Origin: an uncultured Porphyromonadaceae bacterium
GTDB lineage: Bacteria; Bacteroidota; Bacteroidia; Bacteroidales; Muribaculaceae
Assembly (NCBI GenBank): GCA_900541555.1
Contig: UQKE01000020.1
Coordinates: 1-33,917 of the forward strand
Direction: 5' to 3'
DNA length: 33,917 nucleotides
Part shown: positions 14,905 through 23,388 of the stretch, piece by piece
How positions within the stretch are numbered: the stretch's first letter is position 1
How the letters are laid out: every line of letters begins with the position of its first letter
Position numbers and translations under genes: made by a program
Notes under the pieces: model-generated
What the model was told of the DNA's origin: nothing
The model's database searches: none
Seen by the model: the letters and a program-made list of their open reading frames with translations, nothing else

Positions 14905-16341
14905 TTATTTTTTTACTTTGATGGAAATGCCTTGTTTGCGCAATTCGTCGCATACGCGCACGATGGCGTCATAATGAGATGCATCTATACCGAGGTCGCT
15001 CATGCAGATTGTGGCAAGCGCGTCGTCGTGCATCATGTCTTTTGCATCCACTCGGTCGATAATCATGCCTACGGCAGAGGTGTTGTTGGTTATCGGGTCG
15101 ATGAGTACGAATGAGCCTGTTTGCTTGTTGGCGTGGTATGAATCGAAAAACAATTCTTTTCCCGTTGTAAATACGACACGGCCTATTTCGTTGAGCGACA
15201 ATTTGTCGACTTGCGACTGCTCCATCGTGTTGACATCCACTTTGTATTTGATGTTGTCGATGCGGGCGCGAGTTGTGTTGGTGGTTTGCTTTAAGTAGAA
15301 TTGCTTGTTTACGTCCATTTCTTCTTCGTCCATCCACACGAGCATCGCTTCGAAATTCCGGTCTTCTGTCGGAAGGTTGTCCGGTTTCACAAGCATTTCG
15401 CCGCGGGAAATGTCGATTTCGTCCTCCAACGTCAGAGTCACGCACAGTGGGGGAAAGGCTTCGTCAAGATCGCCATCGTAGGTGACGATGCTTTTCACTT
15501 TCGAGGTTTTTCGCGACGGCAAGGCCATGACGGTGTCGCCTTTGCGAATGATGCCTGAGGCTACTTTTCCGCTGAATCCGCGAAAATCGAGATTCGGGCG
15601 CAATACGTATTGCACGGGGAAGCGGAAGTCGGTGTAGTTGCGGTCGAGGTCGATAGGCACTGTTTCCAAATAGTCGAGCAAACATTTCCCTTCATACCAC
15701 GGAGTGCGGTCGCTTTTCGTCACTACGTTGTCGCCGTCGAGCGCGGAAAGAGGGATGCATGTGATGTCTGGAATGCCGAGCGGAGCGACAAATTCTTGGA
15801 AATCGGAAACGATTTTGTCAAAAACACCTTTGTCGAATCCCACCAAATCCATTTTGTTCACGGCGAGCACAAGATGCTTGATTCCGAGAAGGGAGATCAA
15901 ATACGTGTGGCGGCGTGTTTGGGTGATGACGCCGGTTCGCGCATCCACGAGAATCACTGCGGCATTGGCAGTCGAACCGCCTGTGATCATGTTGCGGGTG
16001 TATTGTTCGTGTCCCGGCGTGTCGGCGATGATGAATTTGCGGTTGTTGGTGCTGAAATAGCGATATGCCACGTCGATGGTGATGCCTTGTTCGCGTTCGG
16101 CTTTCAAGCCGTCGAGCAGCAACGCATAGTCGATATGGTCGCCGGCGTTTCCCATGCGTTTGCTGTCGCGTTCGAGCGCATCCAGCTGGTCTTCGTATAT
16201 TTTCTTGCTGTCGAACAGCAAACGTCCTATCAATGTGGATTTTCCATCGTCGACGGAGCCGGCTGTCAGAAAACGCAACAAATCTTTTTGTTCGTCTTTG
16301 TCGAGAAATTCTTTTATGTTGAGTTTCGAATTGGTATCCAT
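14905..16341 (-). CDS. cysN: Sulfate adenylyltransferase subunit 1 (ATP sulfurylase GTPase subunit)
   Basis: A 478-residue EF-Tu-like GTPase that drives APS formation with CysD. GTPase motifs are GSVDDGKST (G1, about residues 28-36), EQGITID (G2 region), DTPGH (G3) and NKMD (G4). The beta-barrel domains follow. There is no fused CysC kinase domain; APS kinase is encoded separately two genes upstream. I chose ATG 16341 ([13 protein letters not shown]), 13 bases after the cysD stop. The longer frame starts with GTG at 16371 inside cysD and adds a non-conserved lead. The gene is in the sulfation operon rather than beside a sulfite-reduction set. Confidence 0.95.
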   Translation of the reverse strand: MDTNSKLNIKEFLDKDEQKDLLRFLTAGSVDDGKSTLIGRLLFDSKKIYEDQLDALERDSKRMGNAGDHIDYALLLDGLKAEREQGITIDVAYRYFSTNNRKFIIADTPGHEQYTRNMITGGSTANAAVILVDARTGVITQTRRHTYLISLLGIKHLVLAVNKMDLVGFDKGVFDKIVSDFQEFVAPLGIPDITCIPLSALDGDNVVTKSDRTPWYEGKCLLDYLETVPIDLDRNYTDFRFPVQYVLRPNLDFRGFSGKVASGIIRKGDTVMALPSRKTSKVKSIVTYDGDLDEAFPPLCVTLTLEDEIDISRGEMLVKPDNLPTEDRNFEAMLVWMDEEEMDVNKQFYLKQTTNTTRARIDNIKYKVDVNTMEQSQVDKLSLNEIGRVVFTTGKELFFDSYHANKQTGSFVLIDPITNNTSAVGMIIDRVDAKDMMHDDALATICMSDLGIDASHYDAIVRVCDELRKQGISIKVKK

Positions 16342-16354
16342 AGCCGTTTTGTTT

Positions 16355-17263
16355 TTAGAAATATCCTTCACGTTTCTTTTGTTCCATGCTCGAATCTTGG
16401 TCGAAGTCGATCACTCGCGTGGTGCGCTCGCTCTTGGTCGTGGTCATCATTTCTTCCACGATTTTTTCAATGGTGTCGGCTTCGCTTTCCACAGCGCCTG
16501 TCAGCGGCCAGCATCCGAGCGTGCGGAATCTCACTTTGCGCATTTGGATTTTGTCGCGGTATTCTTCCGGCAAACGGTCGTCGTCGGGCATGATCAGATT
16601 GCCGTCGATTTCGACGATCGGGCGTTCTTTTGCGAAATACAAGGGTACGATGGGTATTTTTTCCAATCGGATATATTGCCAAATGTCGAGTTCTGTCCAA
16701 TTGGACAAAGGAAAGACGCGGACGCTTTCTCCTTTATGGACGCGCGTGTTGTAGATGTCCCAAAGTTCGGGACGTTGGTTTTTGGGGTCCCATTGCTGGA
16801 ACTTGTCGCGGAATGAGAATATGCGTTCTTTCGCGCGGCTTTTTTCTTCGTCGCGCCGTGCACCGCCAAAAGCGGCATCGAATTTGTATTTTTCGAGCGC
16901 GTGGAGCAAGGCTTGTGTTTTCATCAAGTCGGTATGCACTTTGCTTCCGTGTGTGAATGGGCCTACTCCGGCGTTGAAGGCTTCCATGTTTGATTCCACG
17001 ATGAGTTTCCAGCCATGCTCTTTGGCGTATTTGTCGCGGAATTCAAGCATTTCCTTGAATTTCCATTTTGAATCGATGTGCATGAGGGGGAAAGGCACTT
17101 TCCCGGGGTAAAAAGCTTTTTCCGCCAAATGGGTCATCACGCATGAATCTTTGCCGATGGAAAACAGCATGACGGGATTTTCAAATTCCGCTGCGGCTTC
17201 CCGAATGATGTAGATTGATTCAGCTTCGAGTTCTTGGAGGTGGCTTAATTTATAGTTTGACAT
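16355..17263 (-). CDS. cysD: Sulfate adenylyltransferase subunit 2 (ATP sulfurylase catalytic subunit)
   Basis: A full-length 302-residue member of the PP-loop family. It makes APS from sulfate and ATP together with CysN. The pyrophosphate-binding loop is [12 protein letters not shown] (about residues 32-43). Later family blocks are YGKEH-like [39 protein letters not shown] in part, [17 protein letters not shown], and the C-terminal [16 protein letters not shown]. All expected blocks are present with no frame break. It lies 8 bases after cysC and 13 bases before cysN. Confidence 0.96.
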   Translation of the reverse strand: MSNYKLSHLQELEAESIYIIREAAAEFENPVMLFSIGKDSCVMTHLAEKAFYPGKVPFPLMHIDSKWKFKEMLEFRDKYAKEHGWKLIVESNMEAFNAGVGPFTHGSKVHTDLMKTQALLHALEKYKFDAAFGGARRDEEKSRAKERIFSFRDKFQQWDPKNQRPELWDIYNTRVHKGESVRVFPLSNWTELDIWQYIRLEKIPIVPLYFAKERPIVEIDGNLIMPDDDRLPEEYRDKIQMRKVRFRTLGCWPLTGAVESEADTIEKIVEEMMTTTKSERTTRVIDFDQDSSMEQKKREGYF

Positions 17264-17271
17264 ATTTGTGT

Positions 17272-17871
17272 TTAATTTTTGATTTCAACTTTTGGGAGGA
17301 TGAGAGACAGCAACCGATTTACGGATTCTTCCAACGATATGACCGACGTGTCGAGTTCGATGTCGGGATGGTCGGGCGTTTCAAATGGCGCGGAGATGCC
17401 GGTGAATTCTTTGATTTCGCCCCGCCTTGCTTTGGCATATAGGCCTTTGACGTCGCGACGCTCGCATTCTTCAAGCGGCGTGCTGACAAAAACTTCGACA
17501 AAGTCTTTTTTGCCGATGATGCGAGCCGCCATTTCGCGCAAATTGTTGTTCGGGCTGATGAATGCGGCAATGGTGATGATGCCGGTGTCGACAAAAAGTT
17601 TGCCCACTTCGGCGATCCGGCGAATATTTTCTACGCGGTCCTCTGCGGAGAATCCGAGATTGTTGTTGATTCCGCATCGGATATTGTCGCCGTCTAAAAT
17701 TCGGCACAACAGGCCTCTTTGGTGCAATTCGCGTTCGAGCGCGATGGCGATGGTGCTTTTTCCGGAACCGCTAAGCCCTGTGAACCAAACCATCAATCCT
17801 TTTTGATGCAACAAATTTTCTTTGTCGCTGCGCGACATCATTTTGTCGAAAATGGGGTAGATATGTTCCAT
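17272..17871 (-). CDS. cysC: Adenylylsulfate (APS) kinase
   Basis: A 199-residue P-loop kinase that phosphorylates APS to PAPS. The Walker A loop is GLSGSGKST (about residues 32-40). The family block [18 protein letters not shown] follows. Then come [18 protein letters not shown] and the lid region [20 protein letters not shown], typical of CysC. I chose ATG 17871. The longer frame starts with TTG at 17901 and would overlap the permease. A stand-alone APS kinase with a sulfotransferase means PAPS is made here for sulfation, although it could also feed assimilation if a PAPS reductase exists elsewhere. Confidence 0.95.
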   Translation of the reverse strand: MEHIYPIFDKMMSRSDKENLLHQKGLMVWFTGLSGSGKSTIAIALERELHQRGLLCRILDGDNIRCGINNNLGFSAEDRVENIRRIAEVGKLFVDTGIITIAAFISPNNNLREMAARIIGKKDFVEVFVSTPLEECERRDVKGLYAKARRGEIKEFTGISAPFETPDHPDIELDTSVISLEESVNRLLSLILPKVEIKN

Positions 17872-17887
17872 AATGTATTTTATTTTC

Positions 17888-19456
17888 TTAAGCAGGGACA
17901 AAAGGCCAGATTAAGGGGATGAGTGTAATGGATATTGCCATGACAATCAAGTCCATAGGAATTCCGATTTTCGTGAAATCCGTGAACTTGTAATTTCCGG
18001 CGCCCTGTACAATCAGATTTGTTTGATAGCCTATTGGGGTGGCGAAGCCTGCCGATGCCGCGATGCAGATGGCAATGAAGAACGGCATGGGGTCGACTCC
18101 GAACTGTTGGGCTGTTTCCAACGCGAGCGGGAACGCGAGCGCGGCGGCTGCATTGTTGGTGATGAGCTCGGTGATTACGAGCGTGACGAAATAAAGCAGA
18201 GCAAGCGCTCCCCATGCGCCTAACGATCCGGAAACATCTTTGATGAAGTTGGCTATCAGTGCTGCCAATCCGGATTCTTCCATCGCCGCACTGATGGCGA
18301 ATGCGCAGGCGATTGTAATCAGAATGTCCCAACTGATGTATTTGGTGTATTTCTTCGGGGGGTATATTTTGAGCCATGCCATTACTACCGCAGTTACGGC
18401 GGCAAAGAAAAACATGTCCATCTTCACGTTCGGGAAGCGTTCTTGAAAGTAGGGAAGTTCGCCGATTGTCGCTCCAATAATCATGATGAGGAGCAACGCC
18501 AATGCCGTCCATTTCTTCCATGCAGGAACAGTGCGGGTGGGGATTTCCTTTCCGTTGGTCATCATAAGGAATACCGATGAGTCTCCCCATGTTTTGGTGA
18601 ACGCGTCGTCGGCGAGCAAGACCAGCGTGTCGCCCTGTTGCAATGTCACTTCTCCGAGATTCTTGGTGATGACTTGACCGCCTTGGCGTATTTCCTTTAC
18701 TTCTGCCCCATATTTTCTCTTGAAGTCGAAATTGTTCAGTTTGCGTTTCAAGCCGGGAAAGCGAGACGCAAGCACTACTTCCACGATATGCTGTCCTTTT
18801 TCCGTAGTGGCATCAGGTTCTTCATCCTCGAAGGCATCGGGACGCTCTGCCGGAAGAAGTTTTTTCGATGTCAGTATGATGAACGCCAAGCCGGCAACGG
18901 TTATCGGTATGCCGATAAAGGCGAGGTCGAACATTTTCATGCCGGGCAGGCCTTTTTCTATCATCATGCCGTGGACAACCAGATTGGTAGAGGTCCCGAT
19001 AAGCGTGCACAATCCGCCGAGGATGGTGGCATACGACAACGGAATCAAGAATTTGGTGCACGACAGGCCGATTTTCTTTGCCCAGTTCTTTACAATGGGC
19101 GCAAAAATGACCACCACCGGCGTGTTGTTGAGAAATGCAGAGAATGCGCTCACGATGGGTAGAAGCCGCAATTGGGCTTTCGCAACTGTGGTTTTCTCCT
19201 CCGGCAACAGTTTTTTGACGATGGTGCTTAGCGCGCCGCTTTGCCTAATTCCTTCGCTGACGAGGAAGAGCAACGCGACTGTGATCATGCCACGGTTGCT
19301 GAATCCGGCTACCATTTGCTTCGGAGTGATAATGCCTGCCGCCATAAACACCACTACCAGAGACAATAAGACAATGCCGGGACGCATTTTGTCCAGTATG
19401 AGGGCGACCAGCATTCCTATCAGGCCGAGCAATACGAAGATTATTTCAAAATCCAT
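17888..19456 (-). CDS. SLC13/DASS-type permease with central TrkA-C domain (probable sulfate importer)
   Basis: A 522-residue membrane transporter. The N-terminal half has several helices, including SAFLNNTPVVVIFAPIV and LIGTSTNLVVHG. These are the SLC13 'SNT'-type substrate/sodium sites. A soluble RCK-C/TrkA-C-like domain lies at about residues 215-300 (KRKYGAEVKEIRQGGQVI, VTLQQGDTLVLLADD). The C-terminal half repeats the pattern (ITELITNNAAAALAFPLAL, then TPIGYQTNLIVQGAGNY). This split architecture is that of the SLC13-like sulfate permeases seen with cysDNC genes. It is the first gene of the sulfation operon and has its own well-formed promoter. Sulfate as substrate is inferred from context. 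Confidence 0.9.
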   Translation of the reverse strand: MDFEIIFVLLGLIGMLVALILDKMRPGIVLLSLVVVFMAAGIITPKQMVAGFSNRGMITVALLFLVSEGIRQSGALSTIVKKLLPEEKTTVAKAQLRLLPIVSAFSAFLNNTPVVVIFAPIVKNWAKKIGLSCTKFLIPLSYATILGGLCTLIGTSTNLVVHGMMIEKGLPGMKMFDLAFIGIPITVAGLAFIILTSKKLLPAERPDAFEDEEPDATTEKGQHIVEVVLASRFPGLKRKLNNFDFKRKYGAEVKEIRQGGQVITKNLGEVTLQQGDTLVLLADDAFTKTWGDSSVFLMMTNGKEIPTRTVPAWKKWTALALLLIMIIGATIGELPYFQERFPNVKMDMFFFAAVTAVVMAWLKIYPPKKYTKYISWDILITIACAFAISAAMEESGLAALIANFIKDVSGSLGAWGALALLYFVTLVITELITNNAAAALAFPLALETAQQFGVDPMPFFIAICIAASAGFATPIGYQTNLIVQGAGNYKFTDFTKIGIPMDLIVMAISITLIPLIWPFVPA

Positions 19457-19474
19457 TTTTTACGGTTATTGGCA

Positions 19475-19503
19475 CAAAAGTACGAAAAAGAGTGTCGGTA
19501 CAA
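19475..19503 (-). promoter_or_regulatory. Promoter of the sulfation operon
   Basis: On the minus strand TTG (19503-19501), an 18-base spacer and TACTTTTG (19482-19475) form a complete Bacteroidota -33/-7 promoter. It lies 19 bases upstream of the permease ATG. The leader is therefore very short and leaves little room for an RNA switch. Confidence 0.72.
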
Positions 19504-19565
19504 TAAAAAAATTGATAATAATTGTTGTGCTCTTTTTCCTGAATTTATTTCTTATGGTATGGTTG

Positions 19566-20156
19566 TCACCGTATATTTAAGAATTTGTGGGTTTGCAATG
19601 ACAGCCTCCATTGCGGATTGCTCAGGCAGGCGCGGATTGTCGCGGCTGTATTTTCGGCATTTTTTTGCTTGTCGCCGTAGTCGCATGGTTGCAGGAAGCG
19701 ATGACGGGCGGCGAAACGGTCGTATTGTGCCAAATTCTGGCCTTCGTAGACCACCTTCAACTCATCGCATCTGGACAGGACGATACGCTCGTTGCCAGCG
19801 TATTCGGGCGCTTTGGGCGACAATGTAATCCAATCTATGTTGTCGGGGATGGAATGGGTGCCGTTGGTTTCTATCGCGATGCGTCGTTGTCCGTTGGCAT
19901 GGAGCATGTCGACAAGTTCGGGTGTGACGAAAAGCGACGGCTCGCCTCCGGTCAGCACAATGTGTGAGGCCGGAAATTTGTTTGTTTCTGCAACGATTTC
20001 TTCGGCTGTCATCAAATGTCCGGATTGATGGTTTGTGTCGCAAAACGGGCAATGCAGATTGCAACCGGAGAACCGGACGAAAACGGCGGGAGTGCCTGTG
20101 AAATAGCCTTCCCCTTGAAGGCTGTAGAATATTTCGTTGATTTTAAAAGTCTGCAT
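19566..20156 (-). CDS. queE: 7-carboxy-7-deazaguanine synthase
   Basis: A 196-residue radical-SAM enzyme that turns 6-carboxytetrahydropterin into 7-carboxy-7-deazaguanine for queuosine synthesis. The opening FKINEIFYSLQGEGYFTG is typical. The cluster motif is CNLHCPFC at residues 32-39 (CxxxCxxC form). VLTGGEPSLF and AIETNGT follow. I chose ATG 20156 (MQTFKINEIF). The frame extends further upstream to 20309, but that part is the shadow of queD. The start overlaps queD by 14 bases. There is no queC, queF or tgt in the window. Confidence 0.95.
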   Translation of the reverse strand: MQTFKINEIFYSLQGEGYFTGTPAVFVRFSGCNLHCPFCDTNHQSGHLMTAEEIVAETNKFPASHIVLTGGEPSLFVTPELVDMLHANGQRRIAIETNGTHSIPDNIDWITLSPKAPEYAGNERIVLSRCDELKVVYEGQNLAQYDRFAARHRFLQPCDYGDKQKNAENTAATIRACLSNPQWRLSLQTHKFLNIR

Positions 20157-20487
20157 CGTCGATGGCATAAGCGGCAATATTGCTTTCGGATTCTTGCACG
20201 ACCACTTTGTAGCATTCCGGGATGCGTTCGCAAATCCAGCGGGCGATGTTCTCCGCCGTCGGGTTGAAGGGCAACAATTCGTTGAAATCCCCATGGTCGA
20301 GATAGCCATGGATGTCTTTTTTTATTTTGGAGAAGTCGCACACCATTCCATTGGCATTCAATTCTTTCGAGCGGCAATATATGGTGACGAGCCAATTGTG
20401 TCCGTGCCTTTTGCTGCAGGGGCTTTCGTAGTCGAGCGTCAATCGGTGGCAACCCGCTATTTCCAATTTCTTTTTGACGTAGTACAT
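20143..20487 (-). CDS. queD: 6-carboxytetrahydropterin synthase
   Basis: A 114-residue member of the PTPS/QueD family that converts dihydroneopterin triphosphate to 6-carboxytetrahydropterin, the QueE substrate. Zinc ligands are His14 (AGCHRL) and the pair in CSKRHGHNW (His28, His30), with the catalytic Cys24 in the same motif. DFSKIKK, LDHGDFNEL and PTAENIARWI follow, and ESESNIAAY gives the late glutamate. I chose ATG 20487, close below a perfect -7 box, over the longer frame from 20547. It overlaps queE. Confidence 0.95.
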   Translation of the reverse strand: MYYVKKKLEIAGCHRLTLDYESPCSKRHGHNWLVTIYCRSKELNANGMVCDFSKIKKDIHGYLDHGDFNELLPFNPTAENIARWICERIPECYKVVVQESESNIAAYAIDDADF

Positions 20488-20510
20488 TCTTGTTCCGATG
20501 AAATTGATTG

Positions 20511-20518
20511 CAAAGATA
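20511..20518 (-). promoter_or_regulatory. -7 box of the queD-queE operon
   Basis: TATCTTTG on the minus strand, a perfect TAnnTTTG, 23 bases before the queD ATG. A TTG at 20544-20542 is a possible -33 element, but the 23-base spacer is long. Confidence 0.5.
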
Positions 20519-20733
20519 ACGTGTTCGCCGGAATATAAAAACAACACGCGAGAAGGAATCTGTGGCGGTTGAGAAGGAACAAACTCTCAACTTCAAATTC
20601 TCAATCATAAACAGCTACATTGCTGCTTTTGAAAGGTCTTAAAACTCTTATTGAATATATTGGATTTGTTTGATAATATGAGCGAAAGATGCATGGATGT
20701 CCGTGTTGCTTACGCGGATTGGGAAATATAGGA

Positions 20734-20770
20734 ATCTGTAAGATAGGTACAACTATCTGTAAAATCGGTA
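20734..20770 (+). promoter_or_regulatory. Two direct repeats 21 bases apart (AraC-like tandem operator)
   Basis: ATCTGTAAGATAGGTA (20734-20749) and ATCTGTAAAATCGGTA (20755-20770) match at 14 of 16 positions. They have a period of 21 bases, two helical turns. Direct half-sites at this spacing just upstream of the promoter are the layout of AraC-family activator sites. The first repeat also forms part of a palindrome, AGATAG/CTATCT (20741-20758). The repeats end 6 bases before the TTTG at 20777. The regulator gene is not in the window. Confidence 0.6.
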
Positions 20771-20776
20771 TAGGTC

Positions 20777-20801
20777 TTTGGTTGCCAATCGGTTAATTTT
20801 G
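20777..20801 (+). promoter_or_regulatory. Promoter of the CMD-cupin gene
   Basis: TAATTTTG (20794-20801) is a perfect -7 box, 42 bases upstream of the ATG. The nearest TTTG (20777-20780) leaves only a 13-base spacer, shorter than usual. A poor -33 element is what an activator-dependent promoter would show, in keeping with the tandem sites directly upstream. Confidence 0.5.
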
Positions 20802-20843
20802 CAATGTTAATCAGAATAATAAGTAAGATAAACTGTTACGACT

Positions 20844-21671
20844 ATGAAAAAAGTGCTTTTATCAGTTGTTTCTTTATTAGTCTTTGCAACTAATTTCCAA
20901 TTTGTTATGGCGCAAGAAAAAATTACACAAACTGCCGGCCGCGTGCAGTTGGGGGAGTTCGCTCCCACATTCGCGGAATTGAACGATGATGTCTTGTTTG
21001 GAGAAGTGTGGAACCGGCCGGGGTTGAACCCTCGCGAACGCAGCATGATCACGATTGCCACGCTTGTGGGAAAAGGCATCATTGATTCGTCGCTCACCCA
21101 TCATTTGCAATTTGCCAAAAGCAACGGCGTGACGCGCACCGAGATTTCGGAAATGCTTACGCATATCGCCTTTTATGCCGGTTGGCCCAACGCATGGGGC
21201 GCTTTCCGCTTGGCAAAGGACGTGTGGGCGGATGATGCAGCCGACGACAACGGCAAAGCGGCATTTCAGCGCGAAATGATTTTCCCGATTGGCGAGCCGA
21301 ATACGGCATACGCCAAATATTTCATCGGTAATAGCTACCTTGCTCCTATTTCCGGCGAACAGGTTGCGTTCAACAATGTGACTTTCGAACCTCGTTGCCG
21401 CAACAATTGGCACATACACCATGCCACGAAAGGCGGCGGGCAGATGCTGGTGTGCGTGGCCGGTCGCGGATGGTATCAGGAAGAAGGCAAAGCAGCCGTG
21501 CAATTGCTTCCGGGCGATGTCGTTCACATTCCTGCCAACGTGAAGCATTGGCATGGGGCGGCAGCCGACAGTTGGTTTGCGCATCTCGCCTTTGAAATCT
21601 CGGGCGAAAACGCTTCCAACGAATGGTTGGAGTCTGTCACCGACGAAGAATACGACAAACTCGGCAAATAG
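20844..21671 (+). CDS. Secreted carboxymuconolactone decarboxylase-like/cupin fusion protein
   Basis: A 275-residue protein with a signal peptide (VLLSVVSLLVFATNFQFVMA, cleavage before QEK). Residues about 35-135 are a CMD/AhpD-like helical domain (PGLNPRERSMITIATLVG, then EMLTHIAFYAGWPNAWGA). The AhpD redox CxxC is absent; SSLTHH stands there. Residues about 160-262 are a cupin with metal-type histidines (NNWHIHHATKGGGQ, LLPGDVVHIPANVKHWHG). Relatives in Bacteroides are exported and often annotated as gamma-carboxymuconolactone decarboxylase, but their substrate is unknown. A tandem operator upstream suggests inducible expression. Confidence 0.85.
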   Translation: MKKVLLSVVSLLVFATNFQFVMAQEKITQTAGRVQLGEFAPTFAELNDDVLFGEVWNRPGLNPRERSMITIATLVGKGIIDSSLTHHLQFAKSNGVTRTEISEMLTHIAFYAGWPNAWGAFRLAKDVWADDAADDNGKAAFQREMIFPIGEPNTAYAKYFIGNSYLAPISGEQVAFNNVTFEPRCRNNWHIHHATKGGGQMLVCVAGRGWYQEEGKAAVQLLPGDVVHIPANVKHWHGAAADSWFAHLAFEISGENASNEWLESVTDEEYDKLGK

Positions 21672-21698
21672 TGATTTGTTTATAGCTTCTGTATTGGT

Positions 21699-21726
21699 CG
21701 GGAATGCTGCAACGGCATTCCCGTTT
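21699..21726 (+). terminator. Terminator after the CMD-cupin gene
   Basis: CGGGAATGC (21699-21707) pairs with GCATTCCCG (21715-21723) around a 7-base loop, followed by only TTT. It abuts the stop codon of the convergent gene (21725-21727). Confidence 0.6.
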
Positions 21727-23242
21727 AGTATCCATACGTGAAGTATTGCCAAGCGGAGTTGTCGCACAGCCATTCTTTGGAATCATTGTCGTAGATTCTT
21801 ATGTAGAATTTTAACCACCGCTTGCCTGTCACGTGCAATTCCGAATTTGGCATGAATAGCGTGAAATCGTCATATCTCGATGATTCGTAGTTTGGTGTGA
21901 AATTTTTTCCTATGGAAACATCTCCACCGACCGTGCAGTAGGAATTGTTGATGTCTTGCAACGGTGTGTCGGATGCGTCGTTGTAATAGAAATAGGCGAT
22001 GCATTGGCCGGAACGATTCAACATGTTGTGGACAGTAAATTTCACATGGATCAACATGCCTTTGACTCCATCCCACATTTGATTGAGGTCTACCCAAATA
22101 GATTCAATTTCAGCATAGCGTGGACCCTGTTTCGAAAGCAATGTGACAGGCGTGGAATAAACTAAGTTTCCATCGTGCCACAGTTCGTATCGGTAAGTTC
22201 CGGTCGTATAGCTTCCGCCATTGTTGTTGCCCCATCCGCTGGCAATCATCATTTGGTTTTTGCCGGGATATACAGTCCGTTGAAAAGAAGAAGTATAGCC
22301 GGCAGGAGAAGATGCGCTGCTTTCCAATTCTCCGTTTGGTTTGTATATTTTGTAGAAAAATGTTACAGTCTGTTGAGTGTTGCATAGCCCGTCATAGTAA
22401 ATTCGAGGTTTCAGGTAGCGGATATCGGATGCGTATAATGTGGAGCCGTAATCGGATAGTAAGTTTCCATCGTAGTCGGTGTTGCCGAATTGGATATTAG
22501 AAACACGGATATATCCGGCATTCTCCGCTGCTTGAATTTCTTCCGGTTTGGGAAGCAGCGAGACAGATGTAGAATACAAGCACTTTCCGTCGTGCCATAG
22601 TTCATATTGCCAATTTCCGGGATAGAAATAACCTCCTTCGATTGTCCCCCAACCGTTTCCATACGCTATGTTGTTATTTCCCGGGGAAACGGTTATTTGA
22701 AAGGACGACGTGAAACCGGCAGGGGAGGACATGTTGGTTTCTAAGATTCCGTTTGGCTTATAAATTTTGTAATGGAATGTTTCTACTAAGGATGTGTCGC
22801 ATAGCCCGTTGTAGGAAATTCGAGGTTTCAGGTAACGAATGTCGGATGCGTATAAAGTAGATCCATAATCGGATATTATATTCCCGTCAAAATCGGTATT
22901 TCCAAATTGGATATTGAATGGTTGGATATATCCGTTGCGTGCTGCTTCTCTTTTGCGTTCGCTCTCTTGTTGTTCTGCTTCCTGTCGCCGCCGGTCTTCG
23001 CGCATGGCGTTGTCGCAATCGGAGATGCGGGCGGCGATGTTGTTTTGCTTGGGCTTGTCGGGGCAGGCGGATGCTGCTTTATAATAGCGCTTGGCTTCGG
23101 CGTAGCTCCCTTGTCTGTAGAGTTGTTCGGCTTTATTGTAATTTGTTGTGAAACATTGGGTTTGTGCAATAGCTTCTATTCCCTGTGTGCTAATAATCAT
23201 CAAGATAGATAGAATGGAGATTGCTTTGGATAAAGTGTTCAT
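21725..23242 (-). CDS. Secreted protein with a short TPR-like segment and two large internal repeats
   Basis: A 505-residue exported protein, starting at ATG 23242 (signal peptide AISILSILMIISTQGIEAIA). Residues about 30-90 resemble a single TPR pair (YNKAEQLYRQGSYAEAKRYYKAA) and end in a charged coiled stretch. Two near-identical repeats of about 135 residues follow, roughly residues 104-240 and 241-375. Each contains NIQFGNTD, DYGSTLYASDIRYLKPRI, YKIYKPNG, SSPAG-TSSFQ and YELWHDG. The C-terminal 130 residues form a different beta-rich domain ending YFTYGY. No catalytic motif is seen. It may be a periplasmic or surface binding protein. Its own promoter lies just upstream. Confidence 0.78.
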   Translation of the reverse strand: MNTLSKAISILSILMIISTQGIEAIAQTQCFTTNYNKAEQLYRQGSYAEAKRYYKAASACPDKPKQNNIAARISDCDNAMREDRRRQEAEQQESERKREAARNGYIQPFNIQFGNTDFDGNIISDYGSTLYASDIRYLKPRISYNGLCDTSLVETFHYKIYKPNGILETNMSSPAGFTSSFQITVSPGNNNIAYGNGWGTIEGGYFYPGNWQYELWHDGKCLYSTSVSLLPKPEEIQAAENAGYIRVSNIQFGNTDYDGNLLSDYGSTLYASDIRYLKPRIYYDGLCNTQQTVTFFYKIYKPNGELESSASSPAGYTSSFQRTVYPGKNQMMIASGWGNNNGGSYTTGTYRYELWHDGNLVYSTPVTLLSKQGPRYAEIESIWVDLNQMWDGVKGMLIHVKFTVHNMLNRSGQCIAYFYYNDASDTPLQDINNSYCTVGGDVSIGKNFTPNYESSRYDDFTLFMPNSELHVTGKRWLKFYIRIYDNDSKEWLCDNSAWQYFTYGY

Positions 23243-23268
23243 TGAGATGGATGTTAAGTCTGTTTTTG

Positions 23269-23297
23269 CAAAAGTACACATTTTTTATTAATTTCAA
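23269..23297 (-). promoter_or_regulatory. Promoter of the repeat-containing secreted protein
   Basis: On the minus strand TTG (23297-23295), an 18-base spacer and TACTTTTG (23276-23269). The spacing and the -7 octamer are identical to those of the sulfation operon promoter. The ATG follows 26 bases downstream. Confidence 0.68.
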
Positions 23298-23353
23298 GAT
23301 AAAAGTGTTGATGAAATTTTAAGGTAGAGAACAGTTTATGGTTATTAATGCAA

Positions 23354-23388
23354 CAATGCCTTTGCAATAAATGAATGCAAAGGCATTG
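23354..23388. other. Perfect 13-bp stem-loop in the gap 23282-23586
   Basis: CAATGCCTTTGCA (23354-23366) and TGCAAAGGCATTG (23376-23388) are perfect inverted repeats with a 9-base A/T-rich loop. There is no T-run on either side. It lies about 200 bases after the Fic gene and 110 bases before the secreted-protein gene on the same strand. It may be a 3' end or processing hairpin of the Fic transcript. The rest of the 305-base gap is A/T-rich and shows no supportable gene. Confidence 0.5.

Larger units (their letters stand above)
20488..20843. other. 356-base divergent intergenic region between queD and the CMD-cupin gene
   Basis: No gene is seen. The queD promoter is at its left end. A GTTGAGA/TCTCAAC hairpin lies at 20568-20591 and shares words with the repeat at 10.1-10.4 kb. 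The middle (about 20600-20730) shows nothing I can name. The right end holds the tandem operator and promoter of the CMD-cupin gene, listed separately. Confidence 0.6.

Noticed and set aside
15610..16593. Long open frame (about 327 codons) on the plus strand
   Set aside because: It lies wholly antisense to cysN and cysD, which have all family motifs. Its product is full of low-information Val/Phe/His stretches, as shadow frames in GC-rich third-position genes are.
14905..17871. cysDNC as part of cysteine synthesis (assimilatory sulfate reduction)
   Set aside because: There are no PAPS/APS reductase or sulfite reductase genes nearby, and the operon ends in a sulfotransferase. A secondary assimilation role cannot be excluded.
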